A DNA stretch of 64,000 bases from Anadara kagoshimensis (taxonomy: Eukaryota; Mollusca; Bivalvia; Arcoida; Arcidae), in assembly GCA_021292105.1 (NCBI GenBank), contig CM037865.1:70360356-70424355 (forward strand). The letters run 5' to 3'. The notes beneath the pieces are model-generated. The model ran no database searches, was not told where the DNA came from, and saw nothing but the letters and a program-made list of their open reading frames with translations. This document shows, piece by piece, positions 20,601 through 33,548 of this stretch (within the stretch, counting starts at the first letter, position 1; each line of letters opens with the position of its first letter). Made by a program: the position numbers and the translations under genes.

Positions 20601-23600
20601 ACTAGTTCACAAAAGTATTGAGAATAAGACAAAACTTCTGGGGAATTTGATTTGTGTAATAGGAAACAAGGTGTTTCTCTCATAAATATTAAAAAAGAAA
20701 ATAAAATTTATACTACCAGTACATCTATTAATGTATAGTGAAAGGGTGGGGGTCGTCTTTTTGTAATCACTTAGGATTTATTGCTATCTGGACATTTTAT
20801 GCTAGAACAAAATTTATTTTCTTTTTTTTTTAAATTGAATGCTTTGTCTTTATTATTATATATATATATAAGATAAACTCCAATTTGGCTATTATTACAA
20901 TTGTTTTACAAAAATGAGACCTCTTATGATAAATAAACTTGATTCACAATCTTTGGGATTTAATGTTATTTAGAAGGCTTACACAGTCTCTGATTGTATG
21001 CATTAATCACACACACCAGAGAGCCCTAAGAGGGAGTCAGATGATTAGGTAACTGTATTTCCAGGTGTGTCTGGCTGACCTGTATAAGGTATTTAGAAGG
21101 ATACACATATTACTATGGTGTAATGTTAGTATATTGGTGTATAGCCGACTTGATGATGGCAGGTAGTAATTAATCACATATGATTAAACAGGCAGTATTA
21201 TCCATCATATTTTGTATTGCCTATCAATATTTGACCTGGGGCAAGTACAAGTGTGACTTGATTATGTAGGTGTAGTGGTAGTATGGGGAAACACAAGCTA
21301 ATATCTTCACCCAACACATATGCCAAATTCTGAAAATTTTCATTGGATTTTGGTTATTTTCATTTCCATATATTTTGTTATTCATTACATGATTACAGCA
21401 ATTATGTTAATTAATGTTAAAAGTCTAAAAATTTATTGCAAAACAGTAATAAATATTAATGATTTTATAACTAAAACTAATGATGACATAACATTTAAAG
21501 TAATAAATCCTGTGTCTGTATGATACACAGGGACATTTACATATTTAATAACCCAAGTTAAAATAAATGTCACTGGTTGATCGTTTATCAAATAAAATTT
21601 AAACAATATTTAAACTTTGGTGATTTGATTTAAAGCTAAGTCATTAAGCTCAAAGTACACAAGCACTCGGGGGTGGGTGGTTTTTATTATTTTTTTATAG
21701 AACAAGAGAAATATTTGGTTCCACAATTGCTTAATTAGATGTAATGATGTAGCTTAAAACATAAAAATCATAAGATATCATTGGGTTGACTAACATTAAA
21801 AATGTTTATGTGAGCTTGATGTATGGTATTTCTTCCTGTTTTGAATATTAAACGGTGCATATATTAAATATTGTGATATCATGCACTTAAGACCTATCTA
21901 CATATATACAAGTACGGTAGCTCTCATTAGATGATGACCAAGTGGTTATTTATAAAGTTTAACTTAAAACAACCTTCCAATAAATCGGTTCAAATTTAGA
22001 TGCTTTACTTTATTTGTTGATGTACCATCATCTTGAAATTTATTTTCCACAAATTCTCCAATATTTTGTTGATTGGAGATAACAGTTATTATTAAAATGA
22101 GACCTAAAGTTTTGCCTATCTATTGTTTGATAGGTAATTTCAGAATTACCTGTCTTTTAAGTTATTTGATTGTTTTTGCAATCTACATGTTATTTCTAGA
22201 TATACTAGACAGATTTCAAACATACAAAAGTTAGTGCTTTCAAAAACCTGCCACTTGTAATATAATGTACTTGGTTATTTTATGCTATTTTTGGGGGGTA
22301 ATTTTGAGTGTATGGTAGCAGTGTTAGTACAACATGTGTAACATGGTGCTTTTTGAGTGTTTGTTAATGTTAATCTAACTGTGATGTGAAACGCTAGCAA
22401 GTTTTGTTGGATTCGATTCACTTAATCTTCCCACCAATTTCACCACTGTTGTAGATTCTTTAATCCTGACATATATAATTATATTGGTAATTTGTTCATT
22501 AAGTAACCATTGTATTTCTGTCTGGTAACTTGTTCAATAAGTACCGGTAACCATTGTATTTCTGTCTGTCCTCGGATTTACTCGGGTTAACATGACTTAG
22601 ACAGATTCTGTCTCATTTGAGTTGTTACTACTAAATACATGTACATTATTTTATATATATCCTGATTATGCTGTTAAATATTCAACTTAAATTTTGTTTG
22701 CAATAAATCTAGTCAGTCTTTTGTTAAATTATTTGTTAGATTACATAGTTGATCTATGGTTAAAATTTCACTTGTTAAAGTAGATGTTTAGTTAATACAC
22801 AAAAATACAGGTTACTGTGAAAAGCTCATTATTAATGAATTTATTGTTTATTTTTAACATTTATTATTTTTTGTTTTCATGACATAAAGGTGTTTGTTGT
22901 TTAATTACTACACTGTTATTATTTGTATCAAATTTAAAGTTATAAATCTGTTTTTGTTATATTTTATCACAAAAATTAGTACTGCAATTTTACAATATTT
23001 TTGTTATAACACTTACTACTGACCAGTTATAAGATTCTGATTGTAATATAATTTAAATGTTGGTTTCATTCTAAAGATTTTATTTGATATAAACTCTTGA
23101 CATTTGTGATAACTGATTACGAGGCTAAACATCAGTCACTGAGTAGAAGTATTTGATTCTCTTCCTTATGAACTACCTATCATCAGTAGTCAACTTTTTA
23201 CTAATGTCTATCATTAACTTGGGGATGTGGGTGAGGTTGGGACATTTGTACATGTAAAAATGCCATTGGCAAGGTTAATATGCAATTTTTCATCAAAAAT
23301 TCTGAGAAAGTTTCTTTGATTTTACCAGTATATTAGATACAGTATTTTATTCATCTTATTAAGAAAACTAACATACATTTTGATATATTTTAATACATGT
23401 ATATATATGTATATATATATTACGGAAGAATAAAAACTCATATTTTAAACTGGATCCATCTGTCTCAATAAAACTTATATAATGGGCAGCTTTATTTTCA
23501 GTGGTAGTTTGATGAGGATTAGAATCAAATCATTATTTTTCTGTAGCCGTAATATTGTTAAAACAAATTAATATCAACATTTTATGACATATTTGTAAAT

Positions 23601-24264
23601 GGGGTTCATCTTAATTCTTAAATCTTCTGCCGAAGTGGACCATTCTGTTTGGAAGGGGGCACTAGCTGTACTGTAACTGAAAGATTTCACAGTGCATGCA
23701 TTTCAAAGTCTCAAAAATAGATACTTGATAGTTCTTTTGGAACTTTGTTTTGCAAATTTTTTTAACACTTGTTTAAGTACAGGGGAATAAAAAAATTCCC
23801 CAAAGATTTGTTTTGATAAAGTCTATAGACTATAGAGGTAAGTTTTACATCTGGAGAACTGTTTGATTCACAGGAAACACTGATAATGTGGAGTGTCTTA
23901 CAGTAATTATAAGAAAGTGTATTGGTGGGAATTGTGTTAAGTTTCCATAGCAATCAACAGTTCTGTAGACATAAAACTACTTCATATTGTATCACAACAT
24001 GTGTTTCTTCTCATAAACACAAATTTATATATTATAATGTCATCAACTTCATAAACTTAAGCTTGTTTTTTTGTCAGGTTATGGATACAATATTATGACT
24101 CTCACTGTATCACAGCTACAGCTGTTTCTGTTGGTGGGATTTAGTCAATTTCAAGAATTTTATTTTTCTTTTATTTTAAAATTATTATTACTGGGATATT
24201 GATTGGTTGATATGAGAAAGTGACCTTTTCACAGCAACCTTTGTTTTATTACTTATCAATTTTA

Positions 24265-24302
<38 letters not shown>

Positions 24303-25243
24303 TTTGTTAAATAGGAAAAAGTTGTGCTTGCAACTGATAGTTGAACTTAACCTAATGAGGTTGAAAGATTGTTTATAGAATGTGATCTTTGTTATAAGAA
24401 CATTGTTCTTCATTCACACATGGTACAAGAGTGTCTTATTTTCAATATAAATATATCTATATATATAAATATATATACCAAAGTTTTGACAGAAATATAT
24501 CTATTTTTGAAGTGTTGTGAGTGAAAGATTTATTGTTTGTTAGTTGTTAATCTGTATGTAAGTATGGTGATCAATATGTAAAAGGGCACTGAGTGTCTAC
24601 TATAAGGGTATACATGTATAAGTGTGTATGTATGTGGTGGACTACGACAACATTATAAATAAAATACAATATTTTGTATGTACAGGTTATAGTCATACTT
24701 ACATAGATTAATCACAGGAAGAAGATTTATCTGTATTTTGGAAGAATTCCAGAAATAAAATATTTTTGAACTCGTATATCTGATCATTGTTGTCATTCTA
24801 TTTATTACAAGAGAAGTTTGGCAGTAAACATACACTGTATGGCCAGAAATATTTGTGCTGTTTTACCTGTAAGAAGCATTTCTGTGGGAAGAAAATCTTG
24901 CGTTGGCTAATTTTCTCATTTCTGGGGTGCAGTAATATTTTCATTAAGAATTTATAGTAGTGTTTGATCATTAAAAACACATAAGAAATGCAATGTATTC
25001 CCCGCAAATATTTCTAGTCATACACTGTCTTTGCTTTAATCTGGTGGCAAACCTTGACAGAATATGTCCTGTTTTGAATTTAACTACCTTTTGCACACAA
25101 TAGTTACAAGTAGTCATGATTAGTCATAGAAAAGTGAAATATTGGTTTAAATACTTAAGATTTATGTGAAATAAGTTAATAAGTTTGATTGTGTAGAACA
25201 ACCTGAGACTCCAGTTTTGAGGCTGAAGTAACCACAACTTTTA
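17601..25243. other. Long AT-rich stretch without supported genes
   Basis: About 7.6 kb almost free of the SINEs and MITEs that fill the rest of the window. It holds TA-rich microsatellites (for example 19620-19650 and 20860-20872), a (TTA)n run at 24266-24300, an AAGGTCAAAGGTCATGGTCA stretch at 18466-18485 and a tandem duplication of about 42 bases at 22490-22568. Short ORFs here are chance. Confidence 0.45.
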
Positions 25244-25258
25244 CTCCAATGTCTACTT

Positions 25259-25598
25259 AACCACTGCGGTAGCTCAGTTGGTAGAGTGCTCGCTCCGTAA
25301 GTGGGAGGTCGTGGGTTCAAGCCCCGGCCGGGTCTGACCCAAGACTTGAAAGTGGGTAGTGACTGTTCTTTCGCCAAGCACTCTGCATTACAAAATGAAA
25401 GTCACGGTTCTTTCGGATGGGAACTTAAAATAAACGAGGTCCCGTGTCACGGTGGGCTTGGCACGCTAAAGAACCCTGCTGTATAATGCCATAAGCGCAA
25501 CACACAGGCAAAATTTCTGCACTTTCGCCTATAGCTGGCGACGTCTCGATATAAGTGAAATATTCTTGACTGGGACGTTAAACACCATTACTCAATCT
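25259..25598 (+). mobile_element. tRNA-derived SINE, family A (copy 1, young)
   Basis: The head is tRNA-like, with box A TAGCTCAGTTGGTAGAG and box B GGTTCAAGCCC. The body contains GTCTGACCCAAGACTTGAAAG, GGCTTGGCACGCTAAAGAAC and CTTTCGCCTATAGCTGGCGA, and the tail is GATATAAGTGAAATATTCTT then CTGGGACGTTAAAC. A perfect 15-base direct repeat, CTCCAATGTCTACTT, flanks it at 25244-25258 and 25599-25613. It is a pol III retroposon, not a functional tRNA gene. Other copies: 49215-49464, 54911-55239 (minus) and 63462-63755. Confidence 0.93.
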
Positions 25599-25613
25599 CT
25601 CCAATGTCTACTT

Positions 25614-27512
25614 TGTACCAGCTGTCACTTTTGTTACAGAACACTAGGTACTCTGTTTTCCTCTGCCATTTAACACAGTGCCATTTTCCTGAAGGAGTTC
25701 AGCCACTACGTGCTAATTAATGCTGCACTGTAAGTCAGTAACCCTGTTTAGCTTGATGATTAGTTTGGAACAGCTGAGGTTACAATAATAATGCATAAAA
25801 CTGAAACTTGTCAAACTAGTCTAAACACATGGGATAGGATATATTTTTAAACTTGAAACAAAGATACTGAAATGGGTAACTGAATAATTATTGAGAAATA
25901 AAAAATTACTTGCAAGTTTTTACAGGATTTTAATGATACATATTAATTACACATAGTTTTGTAATAAAATCTTCAGAAAATTGTAATACATGTAATATCT
26001 ACAGAAAAGGAAGGAACTTAAGATCAAGTTTGTTTCCTCAAAAAGTGACCATATAGATATCCAATGTAATACAGGTTTGGGTTTGACAGGTTTCATATAT
26101 TTTGCATGGATTTTGGGGCCAAATTTCACCCCAATTTTCACAATCATATTGCGACAAAGATTTTGTATAAACTTGGCAGATTACCAAAGATCACTTTCAG
26201 TCATGTAGATGTCAGCATTTCAGGTTTTCTAAAATTTTAAATTCAATTTGAAATATTGTAGGAACTATATGCTTACAGAACAGTTCATAAAAATTAGATA
26301 TAAAAAAATTGTTGGTTTGTCTCTAATCATGCACATATGTATATGTTATTCTGTGAGATTTTACCATCTCATACTTTATTGGAGATGTTTATCTAGTCGA
26401 TCACTTTAACAAATGATATGATCTGTATTTTAGTTTCTCAAGTTTTTTAATTGAATCATTTAAAATGGTTGCGAAATTACTTTCTAAATTTATGTTAGGA
26501 TGATTTTAATTACTGGAAGGAATGATTTTGAAAACCTTGGTCTATAACCTCAAGAAAAACCACTATCAATCAGACTTGGTGCACAAGGGTCATTGTTTAT
26601 ACTACCTTAATATAGAGATAAGATTTATAGATGTGTCCAGTTCAATGGGGATTGTTCACTCCTTTATTAACTGTTAAAAGGACAGCAGTAATTAGTGACA
26701 CTCACCTATCCATCCTAGTAATACATTGTATATAGATGTAGTAATGGTCATAATTGTACAAATCAACAATATTCTTTATTTTTATGTTATAATTCCCGTA
26801 TTAATCATAATCTACACACTCAAAAAATTCTGTTTGGAAAAAGAAGGAAATTAGAAGACAGACTGTCTAAAAATTTTGTAAAAATTTGGAAAATGCATCT
26901 ATTTAGGAAAGGTATGGAATTATTGAAAAATACCTGCAGATTGGGTCATCAGTAGTTAAATATATTTCATGGTCAAATAAGAAAGTTTTTGAAAGGAATT
27001 AAGTGTAAAACTTAAGTGCAAGGGTTTTTTGGTTTAAGTTTTAAGTAACTTTTACCCATCCATCTTATTAATATATAAATTTAGTAATGGTCATTATTTG
27101 TGAATGAATATTCTTTACCTATTAGTGTACCTCTTGTTAATACATTTCAACAGCATGTACATTTTAATTTGACTTCATACTGCAGTGATTAAGATAAACA
27201 GGAATTATGTGGTAATTAATGTTAAGTATATATGAGGTGCAACAGTAAGGCTTTGTGTAATATGCACATGCAGAATAAGAGCTACAAGTTGCTATGGTTA
27301 CTTAAGTTATATTGTTTTTGCATAGTTTCACACTTGACTGAAACAATATTTGTGTATCATGAGATCTAGACAATTGATTGTAAAATAAGCCGTATAGTTA
27401 GGACCACACAAAATGTACTTGAACCACACTATTGAACACAATTTTACCAGTATGTATACTATTGCATTCCAACTCACTGAAAGCTGTACTAAATGTCCCA
27501 TGTTTTATTTTA
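25614..27512. other. AT-rich noncoding stretch with a diverged duplication
   Basis: A block near 26699-26790 (CCATCC.AGTAATACA...TAGTAATGGTCAT...ATATTCTTTA) recurs diverged at about 27050-27120. An isolated 57-bp minisatellite monomer lies at 26353-26410. No gene seen. Confidence 0.4.
26353..26410. repeat. Isolated monomer of the 57-bp minisatellite
   Basis: TGAGATTTTACCATCTCA, TATTGGAGATGTTTATCTAG and TCGATCACTTT match the order of words in the array at 3918-4450. Confidence 0.6.
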
Positions 27513-27975
27513 CTCTGTTCTCATTTGTCCTGGCTGTTGTCAAGTTTGTGTTATTCAGCTCTTGTGTTCTCATTTGCCCTGGTTGTCAAGTTCGTGTTAT
27601 TCAGCTATTGTGTTCTCAGTTGCCCTGGCTGTTGTCAAGTTTGTATTATTCAGCGATTGTGTTCTCAGTTGCCCTGGCTGTTGTCATGTTCTAGTTATTC
27701 AGAGAAGTTCGTGTTATTCAGCTATTGTGTTCTCAGTTGCCCTGGCTGTTGTCAAGTTTGTATTATTCAGCGCTTGTGTTCTCAGTTGCCCTGGCTGTTG
27801 TCATGTTCTAGTTATTCAGAGACCATTTTGTTAGTTGTCCTGGCTGTTTTCAAGTTTATGTTATTCAGCTACAGTCTTCCCTGTTGTCATGATTGTTGTC
27901 AGTTTTATGTTATGCAGTTGTTCTGGATGTTCAGGTCCAGCTGTTTGTTCTCAGTTGTCAATTCCATATTTTTCA
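27513..27975. repeat. Minisatellite, about 49-bp unit
   Basis: About eight copies of a unit containing GTTCTCAGTTGCCCTGGCTG and TTATTCAGC. One interval is longer because it holds a partly duplicated unit. The Cys/Leu-rich ORFs spanning it in all three forward frames are repeat artefacts. Confidence 0.9.
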
Positions 27976-29149
27976 GCTGCAAATTGCTGTACTACTTTTT
28001 CATGTTAACACCTGTTAAGTATCTTTTCAGTTATATTTAAGGATTTTAAAATTGCTTGGATTGCATTAAGTGTTATCTTAAGAAAATGATAATAAAGAAT
28101 AATAAATGTAAACAGTGAAAAATGTAAGTACAGATTAAAGGCTGTAAAACGAGATAAAAAAGCATTGTTAACATTGTTACTATCTATATAAACAGGTATA
28201 TAGGTTTAATTTTGATATGAATTTTAAGGGTACAAGATGAACTTGTTCTATTGTTATCACATAAACTTGTTTCATAAGGCAAAAAGAAACTAAACTTGAA
28301 TGTCTTGTCAATACACACTGGATACCTGTGAGGTGTGAGTATGTAATATACCTGAGCAGCACACCTTTGTAATCTTATAGTCAGATAACGTGAACACAGC
28401 TAGTAGAAGTGTATCAGGTCTCACTAAGATAAATTGATATGTTGATTAATTGTTTCAATTTTGTTAAATTGATGGTGTAATTTATACATAGAAGTGCACT
28501 GCCCTGTACATGATGTGAGTAAATAAGTTGTAAGTTGAAAATTTATTATGCATGGTGGTAACATAATATCCACTTTAAATGTTTAATTTGCTCTTCTTAA
28601 AATAATTAAATTATTTAAAGATTAAATACAGTTTAAGAGTAATGCAGCCCGTAGTAAATGAACAATTCATGTTTTTTGCTTGAAAAATTATATCAGAATG
28701 TCTTAATTTTCTTGAATTTTTATTACCAGTTTAGAGCATTTTTCACTTGGTTTTATGGTGACTTAAATCACAAGTGTATGAATACTTTACTATGGAACGT
28801 TTTACTTTTTTAATAATAGTCCATGCCTAAGGTGCTATTTAATTTTACTACATGTCCCGTGTCTTTATATACTGTCATAAAGTTTGTTGGTCTTTAAGAA
28901 GTTGTAAGAAGATTGTTTGGGAAAAGTCTATGGCAGGTCAGAAACTAATGCCATTAGGACATTACACTCTTTATTCAATGTTTGTACTCTTTGTGTGTAA
29001 GGTTTCATAATCCTGTTATTGAAATATTTTATCCAATTAGTGAAACGAAATTGAAAACATTTGTAATAAATTAAATAACTGGAGTTAACTGGTCAGGATT
29101 GCTACCCTTTTTAAGGACTTGGGTTAAGAAGCCTAACTAATTTATTACT
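27976..29149. other. AT-rich noncoding stretch
   Basis: Nothing supported: no ORF of interest, no repeat family recognised. Confidence 0.4.
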
Positions 29150-29391
29150 GACAATCCAGTGGACAAAAGTGAATGTAAAAATAAAAAAAAAAGGTATCGA
29201 TTACAAAGAGTCCACACGGAACAAGTTAGGAACACCTTTTTCATCAGAACAGTGCTCGACTAGAATCTTCTGGAAGAAGAAATTGTGCTTGCAAAAACAG
29301 TAGAGGGCTTTAAAAACGCCTTTCAATACTGCTGCTCACAACGTCAAGCAGCAATAGCTCTACTGTTGATCATATATCCAGAATTGGATCC
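29150..29391. repeat. Unclassified dispersed repeat (copy 1)
   Basis: Diverged match to 43382-43612, sharing GACAATCCAGTGGACAAAAG, ATTACAAAGAGTC, GCACGGAACAA-like text and CTGCTGCT.ACAAC in the same order. It has no terminal repeats that I can see, and may be a fragment of an older element. Confidence 0.7.
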
Positions 29392-29438
29392 ATTCATGGT
29401 ACATATAGGAATACAGAATTATCTCAAAATTAAAAAGT

Positions 29439-29707
29439 CCATTATGATAGTCCATGAACCTTTTCCTTTATAGTTTCAACCCCGCAATGTAACTACACAA
29501 ACTGATTCATATCTTATTTTATTGAAATCTTCACCATATTCATACTCACGAATTGGACTATAAATGCATTGCAAACATAGTGGACCAATGTAAGAAAGAT
29601 CATTAAGTTGTAACACTTATGGCCAGTAGGCTATTTATAAAATAAAGACAAAACATAAGATGTCCTATATAGCGATATATTTATATAGTATATCAATATT
29701 TAACATT
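29439..29707. repeat. Duplicated block (copy 1)
   Basis: Matches 35535-35829 at high identity, from CCATTATGATA to TAACATT. The other copy has about 45 extra bases after CCATGAACCTTTT. Confidence 0.85.
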
Positions 29708-29810
29708 GGTCATGTTGGTGGTAAGATTCATCTTAGTATGTTATGTTACTCAACATATGCAATAACCCAAAGACATTCTACCATTGAAATAAGTAATCCA
29801 CAAACACTAT

Positions 29811-29860
29811 AAATATCATCTCTGATTTTATTGGAATTTGTCATCTAGTTGGTCACCAGT
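29811..29860. repeat. Isolated monomer of the 57-bp minisatellite
   Basis: ATCATCTCTGATTTTATTGG then TCATCTAGTTGGTCAC, matching the 3918-4450 array. Confidence 0.55.
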
Positions 29861-30854
29861 ACATGTGTATAGAATAGATTGGCTTTAATAGCCATCGAAG
29901 TTGAATGGAAATAAAATCTGTGTGTTTGGGATGAAAATTAAAAATAGACGGGTCTTGCAATTAAAACTTTGTAGTATCCATGGTAACACTAATCAGCCAG
30001 ACATTATTTTTAGATGTTTTAATTATAACATTATAGATTGGATTTGGAACTATAAGAAACTGATAGCAAGCGACTGTCATTTCACTGACATTTAAAAGTA
30101 GTAGAATTAAGATATGTCCATTAATATTAACTTGTTGAGCGTTGTTATGTTGCTGTATTTCATGACCAGTAAGTGTAAATCTAAAGGGCACTGACAGAAG
30201 AAGAATGAAGCTGTATTAACTTCTCACCAATCATCTGTCACTTTGATTACATGCAATCTTGCTTTTTTGCTTGATTGTATTGTCTGATGGGATATAAGAG
30301 AGTAGGCGTGATGGGGAGAAAGCGATCTAGCTGGATACCATATTCATTACATAGATTGTCAAATTGTTCCCAAGTGGTGAATAGTTTGTCATGAAGACTT
30401 TCCTTATGCACATATTATATCTACTTGAAAACTCTATAATTAGCACCATTATGTTGTCTAAAACAGTAAAATGTGTAATAAACCTAATATAACCTGTAAT
30501 TACAAGATAACCCTGTCTTTATCAATGGTTTTAAGACGTGTCATGTGCAGAATTTCGAATACAAATAAAAAAAAAACCATGATACATGTATACGTGTATA
30601 TGCAATGTTCAGACTCTTAATAAAACGTTTTACAACATTTTCAATATTAAAGTTTTACATTACATGTTCTTATCATGTGCATGTTCTTTGTCTTTCTATG
30701 TTATCAATATTTTATGTTGTTGTGTTTGAGTTTAGTTACAACCAGAGTCAGTTTTATACAAAAGAGCTACTGGTCCAAGGTTCACAATGGCTATAATCTA
30801 TCAGATTGGTATACTGGTATACCAATTTTGATCACACAATTTGGCCAGACTTTG
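29861..30854. other. AT-rich noncoding stretch
   Basis: No supported gene or repeat family. Confidence 0.4.
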
Positions 30855-31475
30855 GCAACGGATTCATCATAGGTAGAGGTCTGACCGTAAAACTTGGCTA
30901 ATGCTTTGGAAACAGATTCATCAAAGGTTAATATTTGCGGTAAGACTAGGTCAAGGCTTTGAGAACGAATTCATCAAAGGTTGAGATCTGACCGCAAGAC
31001 TTGATCAAGGCTTTGAGAACGGATTTATCATGGTTGAGATCTGACCACAAGACTTGGCCAAGGCTTTGACAACAGATTCAGTAAAGGATGAGATCTGATC
31101 GTAAGACTTGGTCAATGCTTTGTCAACAGATTGTCAAAGGTTGAGATCTGACCGTAAGACTTAGTCAAGGCTTTGAGAACGGATTCATGAAAGGTTGAGA
31201 TCTGACCACAAGACTTGGCCAAGGCTTTGACAACAGATTCAGTAAAGGATGAGATCTGATCGTAAGACTTGGCCAATGCTTTGTCAACAGATTGTCAAAG
31301 GGCGAGATCTGATCGTAAGACCTTGCCACTGCTTTGTCAACAGATTCATCAAAGGTTGAGATCTGACCACAATACTTGGTCAAGACTTTGACAACAGTTT
31401 CGTCAAAGGTTTGGATCTGACCGCAAGACTTTGGGAACAGATTCATCAACGGCTGAGGTTTGAACGTAAGAATTA
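30855..31475. repeat. Minisatellite, about 54-bp unit with a higher-order period
   Basis: About eleven copies of a unit containing GGTTGAGATCTGACCGTAAG, ACTTGGTCAAGGCTTTGA and CAACAGATTCATCAAA. A block of three units at about 31036-31140 onwards is repeated almost exactly from about 31195, a period of about 160 bases. The 94-codon minus-strand ORF is an artefact. Confidence 0.92.
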
Positions 31476-31479
31476 AGCT

Positions 31480-32177
31480 GCAAGTTAATTAAAGGTTTGT
31501 AATATTTCGAAATAAAAATTATAAATAAGTTCATGATACTGTATTTAATTTTTTCGTTATATAAAAATCTCTCGGTGTTGTAGTAATGACCAATAAATTC
31601 CTAGATGGCTTTCTCTATTATAAAGCTTACTGACTGATATATTGATTACAGGACACACATAAAAGCTCTCCTAGCACATAAAACTTGTCAAATCTATTTT
31701 TCAGAGTATTGTTTTGTTTTCAATACTCAGCCCAAAATAGACCAGGCAAAACATTATATCAATTATTTCAAGTTGATTCTAGCTTTTAAAAGCAGGTGCA
31801 CGTTTCTGATAAATAGTTATGCACTTAATCTGACATTATTTTAATCCTAAAAAATAACAAAAAATAAATTATTAATGCAAATTTTTCATTTTTGAATTTT
31901 AAAAAGGCCATTTCACATGGTAATTTTAACTAATGCCATACGTAGAACTATATGTTGAGCATAAGTATATATTTGAACTTGTTAGATTATGGTATGACAT
32001 GTTTCACGGAAAAATTTAAATTATTTTTACATTTATATAACACATTGTGTATTTTATTATTTTTTATGTATCGTACCCTTTAGCCTCTGATTTTATTTCA
32101 TATAAAACTATAAATATTTTTATGATATCCTTTTGAAACAACATTTTTATTTGTTTTTCCGGGTTGATCTGCACCGA

Positions 32178-32180
<3 letters not shown>
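31480..32180. other. AT-rich noncoding stretch
   Basis: No supported gene or repeat family. Confidence 0.4.

Positions 32181-32208
<28 letters not shown>
32181..32208. repeat. (GT)n microsatellite
   Basis: Perfect GT dinucleotide run. Confidence 0.97.
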
Positions 32209-32253
32209 ATTTTATAGTAAAACGTGCTATATTTTGTTATTGAATTCTATTAT

Positions 32254-33548
32254 TAGTCCCCTACCGGCGAAAGCCGAAGGGGACTTTAGGTTTGCACTCT
32301 GTCTGTCTGTCCGTCCGTCCGTCCGTCCGTCCGTCCGTCTGTCCGTCCGTCTGTCCGTCCGTCTGTCCGTCCGTCTGTCACACCTCAGTTTTCCACACTT
32401 TTTTTCTAAACTCTTGTAGATAATGAACTGATTTTTGGTATGTGAGTCTACCATGATGAGTTGCAGATCAAGTTAGCGTTTCATTCTGGTCCGCTAATTT
32501 TTACCGGAGTTATGGCCCTTTGAACTTTGAAAATTCACTGAAATTTCAGTTTTCCGCACTTTTTTTCTAAATGCTTTTAGATAATGAACTGATTTTTGGT
32601 ATATGAGTCTACCATGATGAGTTACAGATCAAGTTTATGTTTTGTTTCCATCTGCTAATTTTTACCGGAGTTATGGCCCTTTGAACTTTGAAAATTCACT
32701 GAAATTTCAGTTTTCCGCACTTTTTTTCTAAATGCTTTTAGATAATGAATTGGGTTTTGGTATATGAGTCTACCATGATGAGTTACAGATCAAGTTTACG
32801 TTTCGTTTCCATCTGCTAATTTTTACCGGAGTTATGGCCCTTTGAAGTTTGAAAATTCACTGAAATTTTAGTTTTCCGCACGTTTTTCTAAATGCTTTTA
32901 GATAATGAACTGATTTTTGGTATATGAGTTTACCATGATGAGTTACAGATCAAGTTGGCAATTCGTTTCCATCTGCTAATTTTTACTGGAGTTATGGCCC
33001 TTTGAACTTTGAAAATTCACAGAAATTTTAGTTTTCCGCACGTTTTTTCTAAATGCTTTTAGATAATAAACTGATTTTTGGTATATGAGTCAACCATGCT
33101 GAGTTACAGATCAAGTTTATGTTTCGTTTTGATCTGCTAATTTTTACCGGAGTTTTGGCCCTTTGAACTTTGAAAATTCACTGAAATTTCAGTTTTCTGC
33201 TCTTTTTTTCTACACGCTGGCAGTTAATGAATTGTTTTTTGGTATGCAGGTCAACCATGATGAGTTACAGATCAAGTTTACGTTTCGTTTCATTCCACTA
33301 GTTTTTATGGGAGTAATGGCCCTTTGAACTTTCAATGAAATTTCAGTTTTTTGCACTTTTTTCTACATGCTTGCAGATAATGAATTTTTGAGAACACCAT
33401 TGCTGGTTTTTGATTTTACTATGATCAAGTTTTGCTTTCATCTTGAACAACACGTATAATTTATAACTATAAATCTTTGTACCATATAATAATGTACATT
33501 TTACCTAAAACTTTGGGATTAGTGAAATATGCGACCGGTAGGGGACTA
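32254..33548. mobile_element. Nonautonomous element with 14-bp inverted ends and an internal 160-bp tandem array
   Basis: The left end TAGTCCCCTACCGG (32254-32267) is the exact complement of CCGGTAGGGGACTA (33535-33548). If the outer TA is a target duplication, the element is 32256-33546. Inside are a small CGGCGAAAGCCG hairpin, a (GTCC)n/(GTCT)n run (about 32300-32378), then six full copies and a partial one of a unit of about 160 bases containing CAGTTTTCCGCAC, ATGCTTTTAGATAATGAACT, ACCATGATGAGTTACAGATC and GGAGTTATGGCCCTTTGAAC. No transposase coding capacity. Confidence 0.85.

Noticed and set aside
25267..25330. Possible functional tRNA gene
   Set aside because: Box A and box B are good, but the sequence continues into a SINE body and tail, is flanked by target duplications, and the same structure recurs at three other sites.
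27413..28040. Cys/Leu-rich ORFs of 93-202 codons resembling membrane proteins
   Set aside because: They follow a 49-bp minisatellite in three frames; no start context, splice sites or domain.
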